Source: CAZHYV01 sp964537055 (lineage in GTDB: Bacteria; Myxococcota_A; Polyangia; Palsa-1104; JAEUJZ01). From it: a stretch of 64,000 nt of DNA. The notes beneath the pieces were generated by a model that had not been told where the DNA came from, did not search any database, and was given only the letters and a program-made list of their open reading frames with translations. Positions 50,115-59,374 of this stretch are shown one piece after another (the stretch's first letter is position 1; every line of letters starts with the position of its first letter). The stretch spans positions 1-64,000 of the forward strand of contig CAZHYV010000005.1 of assembly GCA_964537055.1 (NCBI GenBank), in the 5' to 3' direction. A program made the position numbers and the translations under genes.

Positions 50115-52541
50115 TTACAGCATCGATACCGGATCCACATCAATGTGCAGCCGCACCTGCTTTTCAACCAAAGACTTCTCAGAAAGCCCTTGCAAAAGAA
50201 TATGAAGCATCTTCGAGGTTTCTGCCTGAAGAAAACATTGGTACCTTATCTTCCCTTTCAGACGTGAAATTGGTGCAGGAGAAGGCCCTAATACCTTGGC
50301 TTTCCCCAAAAATCCGTGCCTCTCAATCTCCTGATTCAGTAGCCTAGCTGCTTCCTGTGCACGCTCCCGCACCTGATGAAGTTCGATGCCGTCTAAACGA
50401 ATGGCTGCCATGCGGCTGTAGGGAGGATAAAATCCCGCCTTTCTCACCTGAAGCTCGTCTTTTGTAAACTGCCCTATGTCTTGTGTGCAGGCCCACCTGA
50501 CCGCAGGGTGGTCGGGCAAAAAGGTTTGGATCAGCACCTGGCCCGGCTTCTCAGCTCGGCCTGCTCGACCCGCTACTTGGGTAAGGGTTTGAAAGGTCCG
50601 CTCGAACGCCCGAAAATCGGGTGCATGCATCCCTACATCTGCCAAAACCACCCCTACTAGCGTCACCCCCGAGAAGTCATGCCCCTTGGCCAGCATCTGT
50701 GTACCTACCAAGATATCGATGGTTCGGCTTTGCATCTGCAAGATGGTTTCCGACATCATCTTTGGAGTGGTACTATCTCGATCAAGCCGAACAATCCGCG
50801 CTTTTGGGAACCGTGTTTGTAGGAATTCGACAATCTTCTGCGTCCCGACGCCCAACCGAAGAATCCGCTTCCCCTGGCAGGTACCACATTGCTTGGGCAG
50901 AGGAATCTGGTAATCGCAATGATGGCACATCAGCCTCCCCGTGGCCTGGTGCCACACAAGCCCCACCGAGCAACCCACGCATTCAAAACGATGGCCGCAA
51001 TCCATACACGAGACGAATGTAGAATAGCCCCGCCTGTTCAAAAACAAAAGGGTTTGTTCCTGCTTCTGCAGATTTTCCTCGATGGCCTGCAAAAGCGGGG
51101 CCGACATCAATCCTTCATCGACCGAGGCAAGATATTTCTTCAGATCAATAACGCGGACCTCTGGCATCGGAGCCTGATTGCTTCTTCGGGTCAACCGAAG
51201 CTGGGTGAGTTTTCCGCTTTCCACCATCGCGATCGATTCCAACGAAGGAGTTGCCGACCCTAGAATCACCAAAGCTCCAGCATATTGACCTCGCAACAGT
51301 GCCAAATCACGCCCTTGGTAAAACACATCCTCTTGCTGCTTAAACGAGGAATCGTGCTCCTCATCAACGACGATGACCCCTAGCCGTTCTAAGGGAACAA
51401 ACAGAGCTGACCTGGGCCCTAGCGCAATAGAATGTTCTCCCGACTGAAAACGCTGCCATGCTTTCTTCCGCTCGCTCAGCGAAAGACCCGAGTGGATTAC
51501 CCCCACCTTACCTGGAAATCTCCTCTGAAACCTCTCTGCGAGCTGTGGGGTTAGCGCAATCTCGGGAACCAGCACCAGTGCCGTCTTGTGCAAAGCCAAC
51601 GCAGCCTCAATGGCATGCATGTAGACCTCGGTTTTCCCCGAGCCAGTCACCCCCGACAAAAGAAATGCCTTGTGCTGACGAACACCTCCTTTCTCAGAAA
51701 GAGCCTCTTTCAAGACAGAAACCGCTCTCTCTTGCTCATCATTTAACAGCACTCGTTTGTCATTCAATAGCACCTGTTCTTTTTGAAAAGGCACAGACGG
51801 CGGAAGTGTTTGAGGATCGGCACCTACTTCCCCAGCATCGACTGATTGATTCATTGAAGCCCCATTGGGTTCGCTCGCTTGCAAGAACTCATGAGTAGGT
51901 GATCTCTCTTTAACGCCATCTTCTATGGTAAGAAGTCCTCTTGCTTCTAACGCACGAAGGGCATGCTCCACTTCTGCAGGAGACGCGTTTTTTGGTCGAT
52001 TCTCTTTAAGGGCTTTTCTGGACACCGCCCTCCCCTTCTTGTGGTAGAGCTGCACAAGAACGTCCTCTTCTATCTCTGTCAATGGAATAGCGAGGGAAGC
52101 AGTCGTTTGAGAAAAAATCTCTGTGGTCATCGTCTTGGCGATTGCTTTTCCGTGATCACTCAAGCGCACTTGGTCTTGCACCTTCGCCTGTTTATAGCTT
52201 GGCAAAATCAGCGAAAGAGCGGCCCCCGGGGTCACCATGTAGTACTTAGGAATGAACGCAAGCAGCTTAACCAGGTCACTCGATAGCAGAGGTTCTGCAA
52301 GCACCTGTGCGATCGGCTTAATACTCCTTAGGGAGCCTTGCCCCCAAAGCGCTTGGGCGCTCAAGGCCTCATCAAGCGAGGAATGGAGTCGCATGACCAC
52401 CCCTTCGACTTTACGGCTTCCCAGGGGTACGATCACTCGTGTCCCCGTCTCAACCTTCATCTCAATAGGCACCTGGTAGACAAGCAAATTTGGTAACGGT
52501 GACCGAGTTACAATTTCGGCATAGATGCGCTCTCTTATCAT
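50115..52541 (-). CDS. priA: Primosomal protein N' (replication restart helicase PriA)
   Basis: An 808-residue PriA. An N-terminal 3'-DNA-binding domain, Walker A 'LSGVTGSGKTEVY' and 'IVVDEEHDSSFKQ' (DEEH), then a zinc-binding Cys cluster ('CMDCGHRFECVGC', 'CHHCDYQIPLPKQCGTCQG') and helicase motifs through 'QVAGRAGRAEKPGQVLIQT'. It restarts stalled replication forks by loading DnaB. The insertion near residues 230-270 is longer than in E. coli and includes an imperfect 21-bp tandem duplication (51740-51781). Divergent from tatA. Confidence 0.97.
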   Translation of the reverse strand: MIRERIYAEIVTRSPLPNLLVYQVPIEMKVETGTRVIVPLGSRKVEGVVMRLHSSLDEALSAQALWGQGSLRSIKPIAQVLAEPLLSSDLVKLLAFIPKYYMVTPGAALSLILPSYKQAKVQDQVRLSDHGKAIAKTMTTEIFSQTTASLAIPLTEIEEDVLVQLYHKKGRAVSRKALKENRPKNASPAEVEHALRALEARGLLTIEDGVKERSPTHEFLQASEPNGASMNQSVDAGEVGADPQTLPPSVPFQKEQVLLNDKRVLLNDEQERAVSVLKEALSEKGGVRQHKAFLLSGVTGSGKTEVYMHAIEAALALHKTALVLVPEIALTPQLAERFQRRFPGKVGVIHSGLSLSERKKAWQRFQSGEHSIALGPRSALFVPLERLGVIVVDEEHDSSFKQQEDVFYQGRDLALLRGQYAGALVILGSATPSLESIAMVESGKLTQLRLTRRSNQAPMPEVRVIDLKKYLASVDEGLMSAPLLQAIEENLQKQEQTLLFLNRRGYSTFVSCMDCGHRFECVGCSVGLVWHQATGRLMCHHCDYQIPLPKQCGTCQGKRILRLGVGTQKIVEFLQTRFPKARIVRLDRDSTTPKMMSETILQMQSRTIDILVGTQMLAKGHDFSGVTLVGVVLADVGMHAPDFRAFERTFQTLTQVAGRAGRAEKPGQVLIQTFLPDHPAVRWACTQDIGQFTKDELQVRKAGFYPPYSRMAAIRLDGIELHQVRERAQEAARLLNQEIERHGFLGKAKVLGPSPAPISRLKGKIRYQCFLQAETSKMLHILLQGLSEKSLVEKQVRLHIDVDPVSML

Positions 52542-52602
52542 TTTCCTGGTTTCTTCCTAATTTCTAGGTATGATACTTCCTACCAAGTCTGGAGGGAATC
52601 AA

Positions 52603-52827
52603 GTGCTAGGGTTAGGTCCATTTGAATTCGTCATTATTTTATTGGTTGTCCTTATCATTTTTGGCGCAGGAAAGCTACCGCAGCTTGGGGATGCGCTAGG
52701 AAAAGGGATCAAAAATTTCAAGAAAGCGAGTCAAGATCCGAAAGAGCAAGATGCCTTGAATGTAACTCCTCGTCTAGAAAAGGCTGCTTCTGAAAAACAA
52801 GAGACGAAAGAAAAGGGTGACGTCTAG
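52603..52827 (+). CDS. tatA: Sec-independent translocase subunit TatA/TatE
   Basis: A 74-residue TatA. The frame opens at ATG 52570, but GGAGGG six bases before GTG 52603 and alignment to the normal family start ('LGLGPFEFVIILLVVLIIF') select GTG. One transmembrane helix, the hinge 'GAGKLPQLGDALGKG' and the amphipathic helix are intact, followed by a charged tail. It forms the protein-conducting assembly for folded proteins. tatC is not in the window. Confidence 0.95.
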   Translation: MLGLGPFEFVIILLVVLIIFGAGKLPQLGDALGKGIKNFKKASQDPKEQDALNVTPRLEKAASEKQETKEKGDV

Positions 52828-52828
52828 T

Positions 52829-54316
52829 ATGTCAAACCTTTTCCGTTTCCTCTTTCCGCGGTTGGCTGAACGTCAAATCGCAAGTCGCTACTTTTATACC
52901 AAAGCATCTTCAAAGCCTTCTTCCAAAACGCTCCAAACGGTTTTGCTTATTCTCTTGGGGATGCTGTGCCTTGCAACTGAGGCAGCGTATTTTCTCTTTG
53001 CCGCCTCCTTCCCGATCCTTATTTTTCCTGCCATCCTGCTACCCCTGTTGTTTACCATCGTCCTGTTGCTTCGCTTCTTTTCGGTATTTAGCACAGTGTC
53101 GATCATGGGGGTCGCGTTAGGGGTCGCCACCTTGATTGTGGTCAACTCCGTAGCAACTGGATTTATTATCGAGATCCGTCAGCGCCTCACAGGGACCTAT
53201 GGACACTTCTATGTAAGTCATGATAAACGAGCATGGCTTTCTCAGAGAGAATACTTGCAACTCTCTTCCCAGCTTAAAAAGAGCTCCCACGTTGTGGCAG
53301 CGGCTCCCTTTATTCAACAGGAAATGTTCATCGCCAAGCCAGGCTGGCCTCCTTTGGGGGTTGGTATTGCGGGGATCGATCTTGAGGAGGCTCCCAAACT
53401 TATCGAACTTGAGCGTTGGCTTCGGCCTAAAGCAGATGGACAATTGCCCAAGCTTGCCGAGCTGAGTGAGCTGAAGGTACCCAATCAAGGAGGGCCCGCG
53501 CTCCCTAGCATTTACTTAGGAGATGTCGTCGCTCGGCAGCTTGAACTGAAAGTGGGCGATAAGATTCAACTGCTCAATATCAAAGGTCTTTTCCAATTTA
53601 CTGGTTCTGAGGAGGATCCGAATTCGGATGTACTTCCAAGCCAAGAGTTTTACCTTGCAGGCACCATCTATACAGGGTTTGAAAAAATCGATAAAGAGAT
53701 CGCGTGCATCTCTTTGGCTCAGGCACAAGCCTTGATGGGAAACCGAGCCATCGCCAATGGTGTGTTGGTTCGACTTGACAACCAGGAAAAAGTTCCGGAA
53801 CTTTCCCGAAGTATTGTACAAGAACTCTCAGGCCATTTTCATATACCCTACAAGGCAACAGTTCAGGAAGAGAAAAACATCCTCAAAGCATTAGAAAGCC
53901 AAAAGAGCGCCCTCTCTCTGGTCATCTTTTTAATTATTCTGGTGGGCTCTTTTAATGTCATTGCCAATTTGACCATTTTGGTGATTACGAAAATTCGAGC
54001 GATCGCTATCCTGAAAACGATTGGAATGAACAACTTTAGCGTTGCAGGAATCTTCCGAAGTATTGGGACCCGGATTGGACTTTGGGGAACCACCCTGGGC
54101 GTCGGTTTTGGCCTTCTTGTCTGTATGATCGTTCGCTCTTTAAAGTATGGTCTTGAAGCAAAGGTCTATATGATTGACCATCTTCCGATGAAACTTTCTC
54201 CCTACGAAGTTGTTGGCATTGCTGTGGTCACTTTGCTGATTTGCGCGTTTGCAACGCTTTACCCCGCACTTCGTGCAGCAAAACTCCATCCCGTGGATGG
54301 ACTTCGTCAGGAATAA
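52829..54316 (+). CDS. LolC/LolE-like ABC permease (FtsX family)
   Basis: A 495-residue inner-membrane protein. ATG 52829 just after the tatA stop is preferred to GTG 52817, which would overlap tatA. Marks are 'VSIMGVALGVATLIVVNSV', a large periplasmic domain and the C-terminal 'AIAILKTIGMNNFSVAGIF' with end 'HPVDGLRQE'. It is homologous to the permease at 47450-48958 but clearly different in sequence, as LolC and LolE are. The two would pair in lipoprotein release. No lolD is adjacent. Confidence 0.8.
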   Translation: MSNLFRFLFPRLAERQIASRYFYTKASSKPSSKTLQTVLLILLGMLCLATEAAYFLFAASFPILIFPAILLPLLFTIVLLLRFFSVFSTVSIMGVALGVATLIVVNSVATGFIIEIRQRLTGTYGHFYVSHDKRAWLSQREYLQLSSQLKKSSHVVAAAPFIQQEMFIAKPGWPPLGVGIAGIDLEEAPKLIELERWLRPKADGQLPKLAELSELKVPNQGGPALPSIYLGDVVARQLELKVGDKIQLLNIKGLFQFTGSEEDPNSDVLPSQEFYLAGTIYTGFEKIDKEIACISLAQAQALMGNRAIANGVLVRLDNQEKVPELSRSIVQELSGHFHIPYKATVQEEKNILKALESQKSALSLVIFLIILVGSFNVIANLTILVITKIRAIAILKTIGMNNFSVAGIFRSIGTRIGLWGTTLGVGFGLLVCMIVRSLKYGLEAKVYMIDHLPMKLSPYEVVGIAVVTLLICAFATLYPALRAAKLHPVDGLRQE

Positions 54317-54319
54317 CCA

Positions 54320-55621
54320 ATGGCTTCGGCTTCTTTCTCTAGGCAGCTTGCTACCCTGCCGAATGGTCTCCGGGTGCTTACTCTTGAGATGCCATCACGG
54401 CAGAGGACCCTTCTTTCCGCTTATGTCCGGGTAGGATCTCGTTTTGAGTCCCCTCTTGAGAACGGTCTTTCCCATTTCCTCGAACATATGCTCTTTAGAG
54501 GAACAAAGCAGCTTCCAGATGCCTACCGCTTTAATAGGGCTGTTGAATCGATTGGTGGTACCTTGCATGCTGAAACCCGTAGGGATGCGTCCCTGTACCA
54601 GCTGGATCTTCCTAAGGAAAGTACCCTTTCAGGGCTGACCCTACTTTCGCAAATCTTCTCAGATCCTGTTTTTAGTGATCTTGAGATCGAGCGGAATATC
54701 ATTCTTGAAGAGGCCCGTGAAGATTATGATAGCTCTGGCACAGACATCCACCTCTCTGATCTCCTCTATGCTCAATCTTTTTTAGATCACCCCTTGGGAC
54801 AGAAAATTATTGGTCCCCTGGACAACATTACTCGGTTTACCCGAAATGATCTATCGCAGCATTTTGACAAGCACTATGGGGCCAAAAACCTCATTTTGTG
54901 CATCGCTGGAGACTTTCCCCACGCACAACTACAGGAGTGGACTCTAAGGGTAGCAGAAACCATACCCCAGGGTCAATCCCACTCCTTTACAACCCCAACC
55001 AAAACCCTTGGACCTCGGGCCCTGCATAGAAATGGTGATGGTGGGCCTCAAACTACGCTAAATCTTAGCTTTCGTACCGAGGGAGAATGCCATGATGATT
55101 TTCCTGTATGGGTCTTGTTAAACCGTATTCTTGATGATGGTCTCTCGACAAGACTTTATCAAAGAATTGTTAATGAATTAGGCCTTGCCTACTATGTCGG
55201 CGCCAGCCTAGATTCTTTTGTCGATACTGGCCTCTTTGAGATAGAAGCGGTCGCAATGCATGAACGCATCCCCCTGCTGCTGAGAGAATTCTTTCACATT
55301 TGCCATAGGCTAAAAACTGAGCTCGTTCTTCCGGAAGAGTTAGAACATGCAAAGCGAAGATATCGTTGGGACTTGCTCTCTGCCTGTGATGAACCCTACA
55401 GCCTTCTCGAGTGGTGGGGCGCTACTGAGTTGTATTATTCCCCCTTGGACCTCTCTACCAAGCTAAGCCGCATTCAAAGGGTTACTGTAGAGGACATTCA
55501 AAGAGCAGCTCAGACGATCCTCCATCCTGAAAATTTAGTTCTGGGCTCTCTGGGTACCCTGCCTACCGCTGTGAAAAAAGAGGTCAGCTCGATTTTCCAT
55601 GATTTTCAGAAGGCCTCTTAG
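54320..55621 (+). CDS. M16-family zinc protease
   Basis: A 433-residue pitrilysin-family peptidase. The inverted zinc motif is H52-F-L-E55-H56 in 'GLSHFLEHMLFRGT', with the third ligand in 'EIERNIILEEARE' (about 130). The 'R/Y' pair region 'ELGLAYYVGASLDSF' is near the C-terminal lobe. Length fits the small single-subunit type (YmxG/PqqL-like). AGGA precedes the ATG, three bases after the permease gene, so the three genes tatA, permease and protease probably form one operon. Confidence 0.95.
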   Translation: MASASFSRQLATLPNGLRVLTLEMPSRQRTLLSAYVRVGSRFESPLENGLSHFLEHMLFRGTKQLPDAYRFNRAVESIGGTLHAETRRDASLYQLDLPKESTLSGLTLLSQIFSDPVFSDLEIERNIILEEAREDYDSSGTDIHLSDLLYAQSFLDHPLGQKIIGPLDNITRFTRNDLSQHFDKHYGAKNLILCIAGDFPHAQLQEWTLRVAETIPQGQSHSFTTPTKTLGPRALHRNGDGGPQTTLNLSFRTEGECHDDFPVWVLLNRILDDGLSTRLYQRIVNELGLAYYVGASLDSFVDTGLFEIEAVAMHERIPLLLREFFHICHRLKTELVLPEELEHAKRRYRWDLLSACDEPYSLLEWWGATELYYSPLDLSTKLSRIQRVTVEDIQRAAQTILHPENLVLGSLGTLPTAVKKEVSSIFHDFQKAS

Positions 55622-55775
55622 CAAGCTCCCTCACCAAAATAAAGGCCGAAGAAAAATCGTGGGCCGGATTGTTCTGTATAACTTTATTTCAAGCATAGCT
55701 CTGAATCACGCCTTCGCGAAGGTACGACCCGGCTGGAGTTTAAGAGGGAAAAACCAAACCGCCACGTGGAACAAT
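55622..55775. other. Intergenic, no gene seen
   Basis: The frame is open from the end of the protease gene through this stretch, but the reading has no protein-like features here. Confidence 0.3.
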
Positions 55776-55889
55776 ATGGCAATCGATCTTGAGGTAACTA
55801 GCGAAGAAGAGGTAGACCGTGGTGAGCTTGAATTGGCCTGGAAGAGGGCTGTGATGCTGTACGAGAGTCGAGCGAAAGAGTCTAGGTAG
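55776..55889 (+). CDS. Possible small acidic protein
   Basis: A 37-residue acidic, helical reading ('AIDLEVTSEEEVDRGELELA') from ATG 55776. The ribosome-binding site is weak and no family is known. The same frame opens already at 55599. It lies between the protease gene and the convergent end of the ribosomal operon. Marginal call. Confidence 0.3.
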   Translation: MAIDLEVTSEEEVDRGELELAWKRAVMLYESRAKESR

Positions 55890-55964
55890 TGCAGTGCTTA
55901 CTTAGTAAGGAACTACGTTTATAATACCAAAGCAATAGCATCTTTAGGCTAAAGCAGAGATACT

Positions 55965-56393
55965 TTATGCTGAAGCAGCTTCAGCCTTTTCAACAAGCTC
56001 AACCACTGATACAGGAGCAGCATCTCCTGGGCGACGACCAATCTTTGTAATTCGTAGGTAGCCTCCTCGTCTTCCTAAGAAGCGTGGGGCGATTTCATCA
56101 AACAGCCGGTGAAGAACATCAGTTTGCTTTACAATCCGTTTGGCCATTCTCATAGCATGTACCACCCGGACCTGTTCCTCAGCACTCCTCTTTTCTTTCG
56201 ACTTCTGGAGTAAATCCCCTACCGAGAGTGCCCAAGCAATTGCAGGCTCAGCGTAACGCCTCAGTTCCTTTGCTTTTACATCGGTCGTTTGAATCCGCTC
56301 GTGTTTTAACAGCGAACAAACCATATTCGCCCAAAGGGCATTCCGGTGTGCTGAGGTCCGACTTAATCTCTTTCCTGATTTCTGATGACGCAT
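55965..56393 (-). CDS. rplQ: Ribosomal protein bL17
   Basis: A 142-residue L17 with the signature 'MRHQKSGKRLSRTSAHRNALW' pattern at the start and 'RHGGYLRI'-like 'RRGGYLRITKIGRRPGDAAP' near the end. It sits near the peptide exit tunnel of the 50S subunit. It is the last gene of the spc/alpha operon, directly after rpoA, the usual order. No strong terminator is visible just downstream. Confidence 0.98.
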   Translation of the reverse strand: MRHQKSGKRLSRTSAHRNALWANMVCSLLKHERIQTTDVKAKELRRYAEPAIAWALSVGDLLQKSKEKRSAEEQVRVVHAMRMAKRIVKQTDVLHRLFDEIAPRFLGRRGGYLRITKIGRRPGDAAPVSVVELVEKAEAASA

Positions 56394-56481
56394 GTCTTCT
56401 TTCCTTACACTTCTTTGTTAAGGAGAACAAATTCGCAGAGGAGGAACGCACTTGCAAGCCCTCCTCTCGCCTTGTCCTGTC

Positions 56482-57510
56482 TTATTTCTGACGATTTGGC
56501 GGAGATACCCACCCGTCTAGTTTCATTCCCAATTGGAGGCCTAGCTCAGCCAAGATCTCCTTGATCTCCTTGAGCGATTTTCGACCAAAATTCTTCGTCT
56601 TAAGCATCTCTGCTTCGGTACGTTGTACTAGCTCACCAATATAACGGATATTTGCATTCTGGAGACAGTTAGCTGAACGAACGGATAATTCAAGCTCATC
56701 CACCGAACGATCGAGTCCTTCGTTTCTCTTATCTTTTTCTTCGGCTTGTGCAGGCTTTTCTATAGGATCCGGAACCTCTACAAAGTTCACAAAAATCGTA
56801 AGCTGATCCTTTAAGATTTTTGCTGCATACGCAATGGCATCTTCTGGCCGGACAGAACCATTTGTCCATACTTCCATGGTTAACTTATCATAGTCCGTCT
56901 GCTGACCAACACGAGCATTCGTAACAATATAATTGACCTTTCGAATTGGAGAGAACAGAGCATCGATCGGAATCGTTCCCACAGGCATGTTAGGCTGTTT
57001 ATTCCGCTCTGCAGGAACATAGCCCCTTCCCATCTGGATAGTCAATTCAGCCCGGATTCGACCCCCTTTGGAAAGAGTTGCGATCCGGTGCTCTGGGTTC
57101 AGAATTTCCACACCTTCGATGGTCTGAATATCGCCAGCAAAAACTGGGCCTTCTCCTTCTTTGTCCAGGAGAAGCGTCCGTGGTTGAGGGTCATCCATCC
57201 GAACCATGACTTCTTTCAAATTTAGAACAATGTCGGTGACATCCTCCACCACATTGGGAAGCGCTTGAAATTCGTGAGGGGCCCCATCAAGCTTAATACC
57301 ACAGATCGTAGCTCCTTGTAGCGAAGACAGGAGAATTCGACGGATGCTATTCCCTAGCGTTGTCCCAAATCCACGCTCAAGGGGTTCACAGGAAAACTTC
57401 CCATAGGTATGTGTCAGGGTACTGCGTTCAGGTTCTAATTTATGAGGCCGAATCAAATCTCGCCAATTTCTCGAGATGAATGCCATGCTTGGTTGTACAG
57501 CGTTTACCAT
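56482..57510 (-). CDS. rpoA: RNA polymerase alpha subunit
   Basis: A 342-residue RpoA. N-terminal domain (dimerisation and assembly, 'PLERGFGTTLGNSIRRILLSS') and C-terminal domain ('SVRSANCLQNANIRYIGEL', 'LKTKNFGRKSLKEIKEIL') are both intact. GGGGAG nine bases before the ATG supports the first ATG. A Lys/Glu-rich linker joins the domains. The gene follows rpsD as in many bacteria. Confidence 0.98.
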   Translation of the reverse strand: MVNAVQPSMAFISRNWRDLIRPHKLEPERSTLTHTYGKFSCEPLERGFGTTLGNSIRRILLSSLQGATICGIKLDGAPHEFQALPNVVEDVTDIVLNLKEVMVRMDDPQPRTLLLDKEGEGPVFAGDIQTIEGVEILNPEHRIATLSKGGRIRAELTIQMGRGYVPAERNKQPNMPVGTIPIDALFSPIRKVNYIVTNARVGQQTDYDKLTMEVWTNGSVRPEDAIAYAAKILKDQLTIFVNFVEVPDPIEKPAQAEEKDKRNEGLDRSVDELELSVRSANCLQNANIRYIGELVQRTEAEMLKTKNFGRKSLKEIKEILAELGLQLGMKLDGWVSPPNRQK

Positions 57511-57567
57511 GCTCTTTCACTCCCCACTGAGGGTTATTTAAACTTCTCTTTTATTCCTATCTGAGGT

Positions 57568-58194
57568 CTACTTCGAATACAATTCAACGATGAGCTGCTC
57601 ACGAATAGGTAACGTTAAATCTTCGCGTACAGGGAAAGATTTCACACGACCTGTAAAGGCTTCCTTATCAAGTTCGAGCCACTGAGGAACACCACGTTTT
57701 TCAATTCCACCCAAGTTCTCGACAAGCTTTGTATTTTGCCGACTCTTCTCACGGATCTGAACCTGGTCTCCAACACGAACGAGATAGGAAGGAATATTAA
57801 CCCTCTCTCCATTGATCAAAACATGACGGTGAAGAACCATTTGTCTTGCTTCAGCATGATCCGACGCGAATCCAAGACGATAGATAATATTATCCAGCCT
57901 TCTTTCTAGCAAATTAAGAAGATTCTCGCCAGTAATTCCCTTCATTCGGGCTGCCCGGTAGTAGTACCCTCGAAATTGGCGTTCTGCAATTCCGTAAATA
58001 CGCTTTACTTTTTGTTTTTCTCGGAGCTGCGTCCCATAGTTAGAAAGCTTTTTCTTTTTATTTTGGCCGTGCTGGCCTGGGGGATATGGACGACGCTCAT
58101 AACCACACTTGTCCGTGTAGCAACGCTCTCCTTTTAGGAAAAGCTTCATATCTTCTCGTCTACAAAGACGACATACTGGTTCTGTGTAACGCAT
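57568..58194 (-). CDS. rpsD: Ribosomal protein uS4
   Basis: A 208-residue S4. A zinc-type N-terminus has 'CRLCRREDMKLFLKGERC' and 'CGYERR', four Cys, so it is the C+ form. The S4 RNA-binding domain ('RLDNIIYRLGFASDHAEARQ') is intact. It nucleates 30S assembly and in many bacteria represses the alpha operon. Confidence 0.98.
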   Translation of the reverse strand: MRYTEPVCRLCRREDMKLFLKGERCYTDKCGYERRPYPPGQHGQNKKKKLSNYGTQLREKQKVKRIYGIAERQFRGYYYRAARMKGITGENLLNLLERRLDNIIYRLGFASDHAEARQMVLHRHVLINGERVNIPSYLVRVGDQVQIREKSRQNTKLVENLGGIEKRGVPQWLELDKEAFTGRVKSFPVREDLTLPIREQLIVELYSK

Positions 58195-58250
58195 GGATCT
58201 TTTTCTTCCTCTGTTAAATCAATCGTGACTAGTTTGCACTCGGTATCAAC

Positions 58251-58634
58251 TCAGACACGCCTACGTTTAGGCGCCCTACAACCATTGTGAGGAATAGGGG
58301 TGATATCGCGAATGAGAGAGATTCTAAAACCTGCTACCTGTAAAGCCCGCAAGGCAGATTCTCGGCCAGAACCAGGACCGTTTACATAGACAGAAACGGT
58401 TCGCATCCCGTGCTCCATTGCTTTTTTGGCAGCATCCTCAGCGGCAAGCTGAGCAGCAAATGGAGTAGATTTTCGGGAACCTTTGAAGCCTCTTACCCCT
58501 GATGAAGACCAAGAAATAACATTACCCGAAACATCCGTAATGGTGACCATCGTATTATTAAATGTAGATTGGATGTATGCAATCCCACTTTGGATATTCT
58601 TTTTTATTTTCTTTTTTGTTTTTACCTTGCTCAT
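58251..58634 (-). CDS. rpsK: Ribosomal protein uS11
   Basis: A 127-residue S11 with 'IQSTFNNTMVTITDVSGNVI', 'GFKGSRKSTPFAAQLAAE' and the C-terminal 'PIPHNGCRAPKRRRV'. It lines the E site and decoding platform of the 30S subunit. Order rpsM-rpsK-rpsD is standard. Confidence 0.98.
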   Translation of the reverse strand: MSKVKTKKKIKKNIQSGIAYIQSTFNNTMVTITDVSGNVISWSSSGVRGFKGSRKSTPFAAQLAAEDAAKKAMEHGMRTVSVYVNGPGSGRESALRALQVAGFRISLIRDITPIPHNGCRAPKRRRV

Positions 58635-58671
58635 ACTTTACTTGAACATCCTCCAAATTATGCCTTCGCCA

Positions 58672-59058
58672 CTATGCCTTTGCACCGGCAGCTGGTTTTT
58701 TCCTGATTGTTCCCTTACGAGGGCCTTTCCTGGTCCGAGCATTCGTACGGGTGCGCTGACCTCTTGCAGGAAGCCCTTTCCTGTGACGCATTCCTCGGTA
58801 GCATCCTAAATCCATAAGACGCTTGATGTTCATCGAGATTTCTCTTCGTAAATCTCCTTCAACTCGATATTCAGCTTCGATTGCATCTCGAATTTTGCGA
58901 ATTTCTGATTCATCCAAATCATCTGTCCGCTTGTCTTTCGAAATACCGACCTGTCCTAAAATTTTTCGTGATCGATAAAGCCCGATCCCAAAAATATACG
59001 TCAATGCGATCTCAATTCGCTTTTTTTGGGGTAAGTCTACTCCAGCAATTCGTGCCAT
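58672..59058 (-). CDS. rpsM: Ribosomal protein uS13
   Basis: A 128-residue S13 beginning 'MARIAGVDLPQKKRIEIALT' (ATG 59058; the frame opens five codons earlier). The helix-two-turn-helix 'TYIFGIGLYRSRKIL' and basic tail 'RGQRTRTNARTRKGPRK' are intact. It contacts the P-site tRNA and the 50S subunit. Confidence 0.98.
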   Translation of the reverse strand: MARIAGVDLPQKKRIEIALTYIFGIGLYRSRKILGQVGISKDKRTDDLDESEIRKIRDAIEAEYRVEGDLRREISMNIKRLMDLGCYRGMRHRKGLPARGQRTRTNARTRKGPRKGTIRKKPAAGAKA

Positions 59059-59118
59059 ATTACGTTCTCTCACATCCTATTTGGTAAATGGCTCTACGGA
59101 CAGAGCCCACATCATCTA

Positions 59119-59232
59119 TCAGCCTTGACGCTGTTTGTGACGGATATTTTGACAAATCACCCGCACCACATTTTTGCGACGGATTACTTTGCACTTATCA
59201 CAAATCTTTTTAACCGAGGTTCTTACTTTCAC
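59119..59232 (-). CDS. rpmJ: Ribosomal protein bL36
   Basis: A 37-residue L36, starting with GTG and preceded by GAGG on the minus strand. The reading 'KVRTSVKKICDKCKVIRRK' and the C-terminal 'NIRHKQRQG' are typical; zinc ligands C11, C14, C27 and H32 are kept. It lies between map and rpsM as in many spc operons. Confidence 0.95.
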   Translation of the reverse strand: MKVRTSVKKICDKCKVIRRKNVVRVICQNIRHKQRQG

Positions 59233-59374
59233 AAATTTTCCTCACCTTCAAAACTACAAATTTACTCAAAGCATGTAGGATACACACCCTGCAAAGAGTT
59301 GCAAGAAAAATGCTCATCTTCTTCTCGAAATTACCTTTATTTTATCCTTTTTTGGTAAATTTTCCCTGCTTTCT
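59233..59374. other. Spacer where infA is often found; no gene seen
   Basis: About 140 bp between map and rpmJ, too short for the 72-codon infA gene and with no IF1-like reading. Confidence 0.5.
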
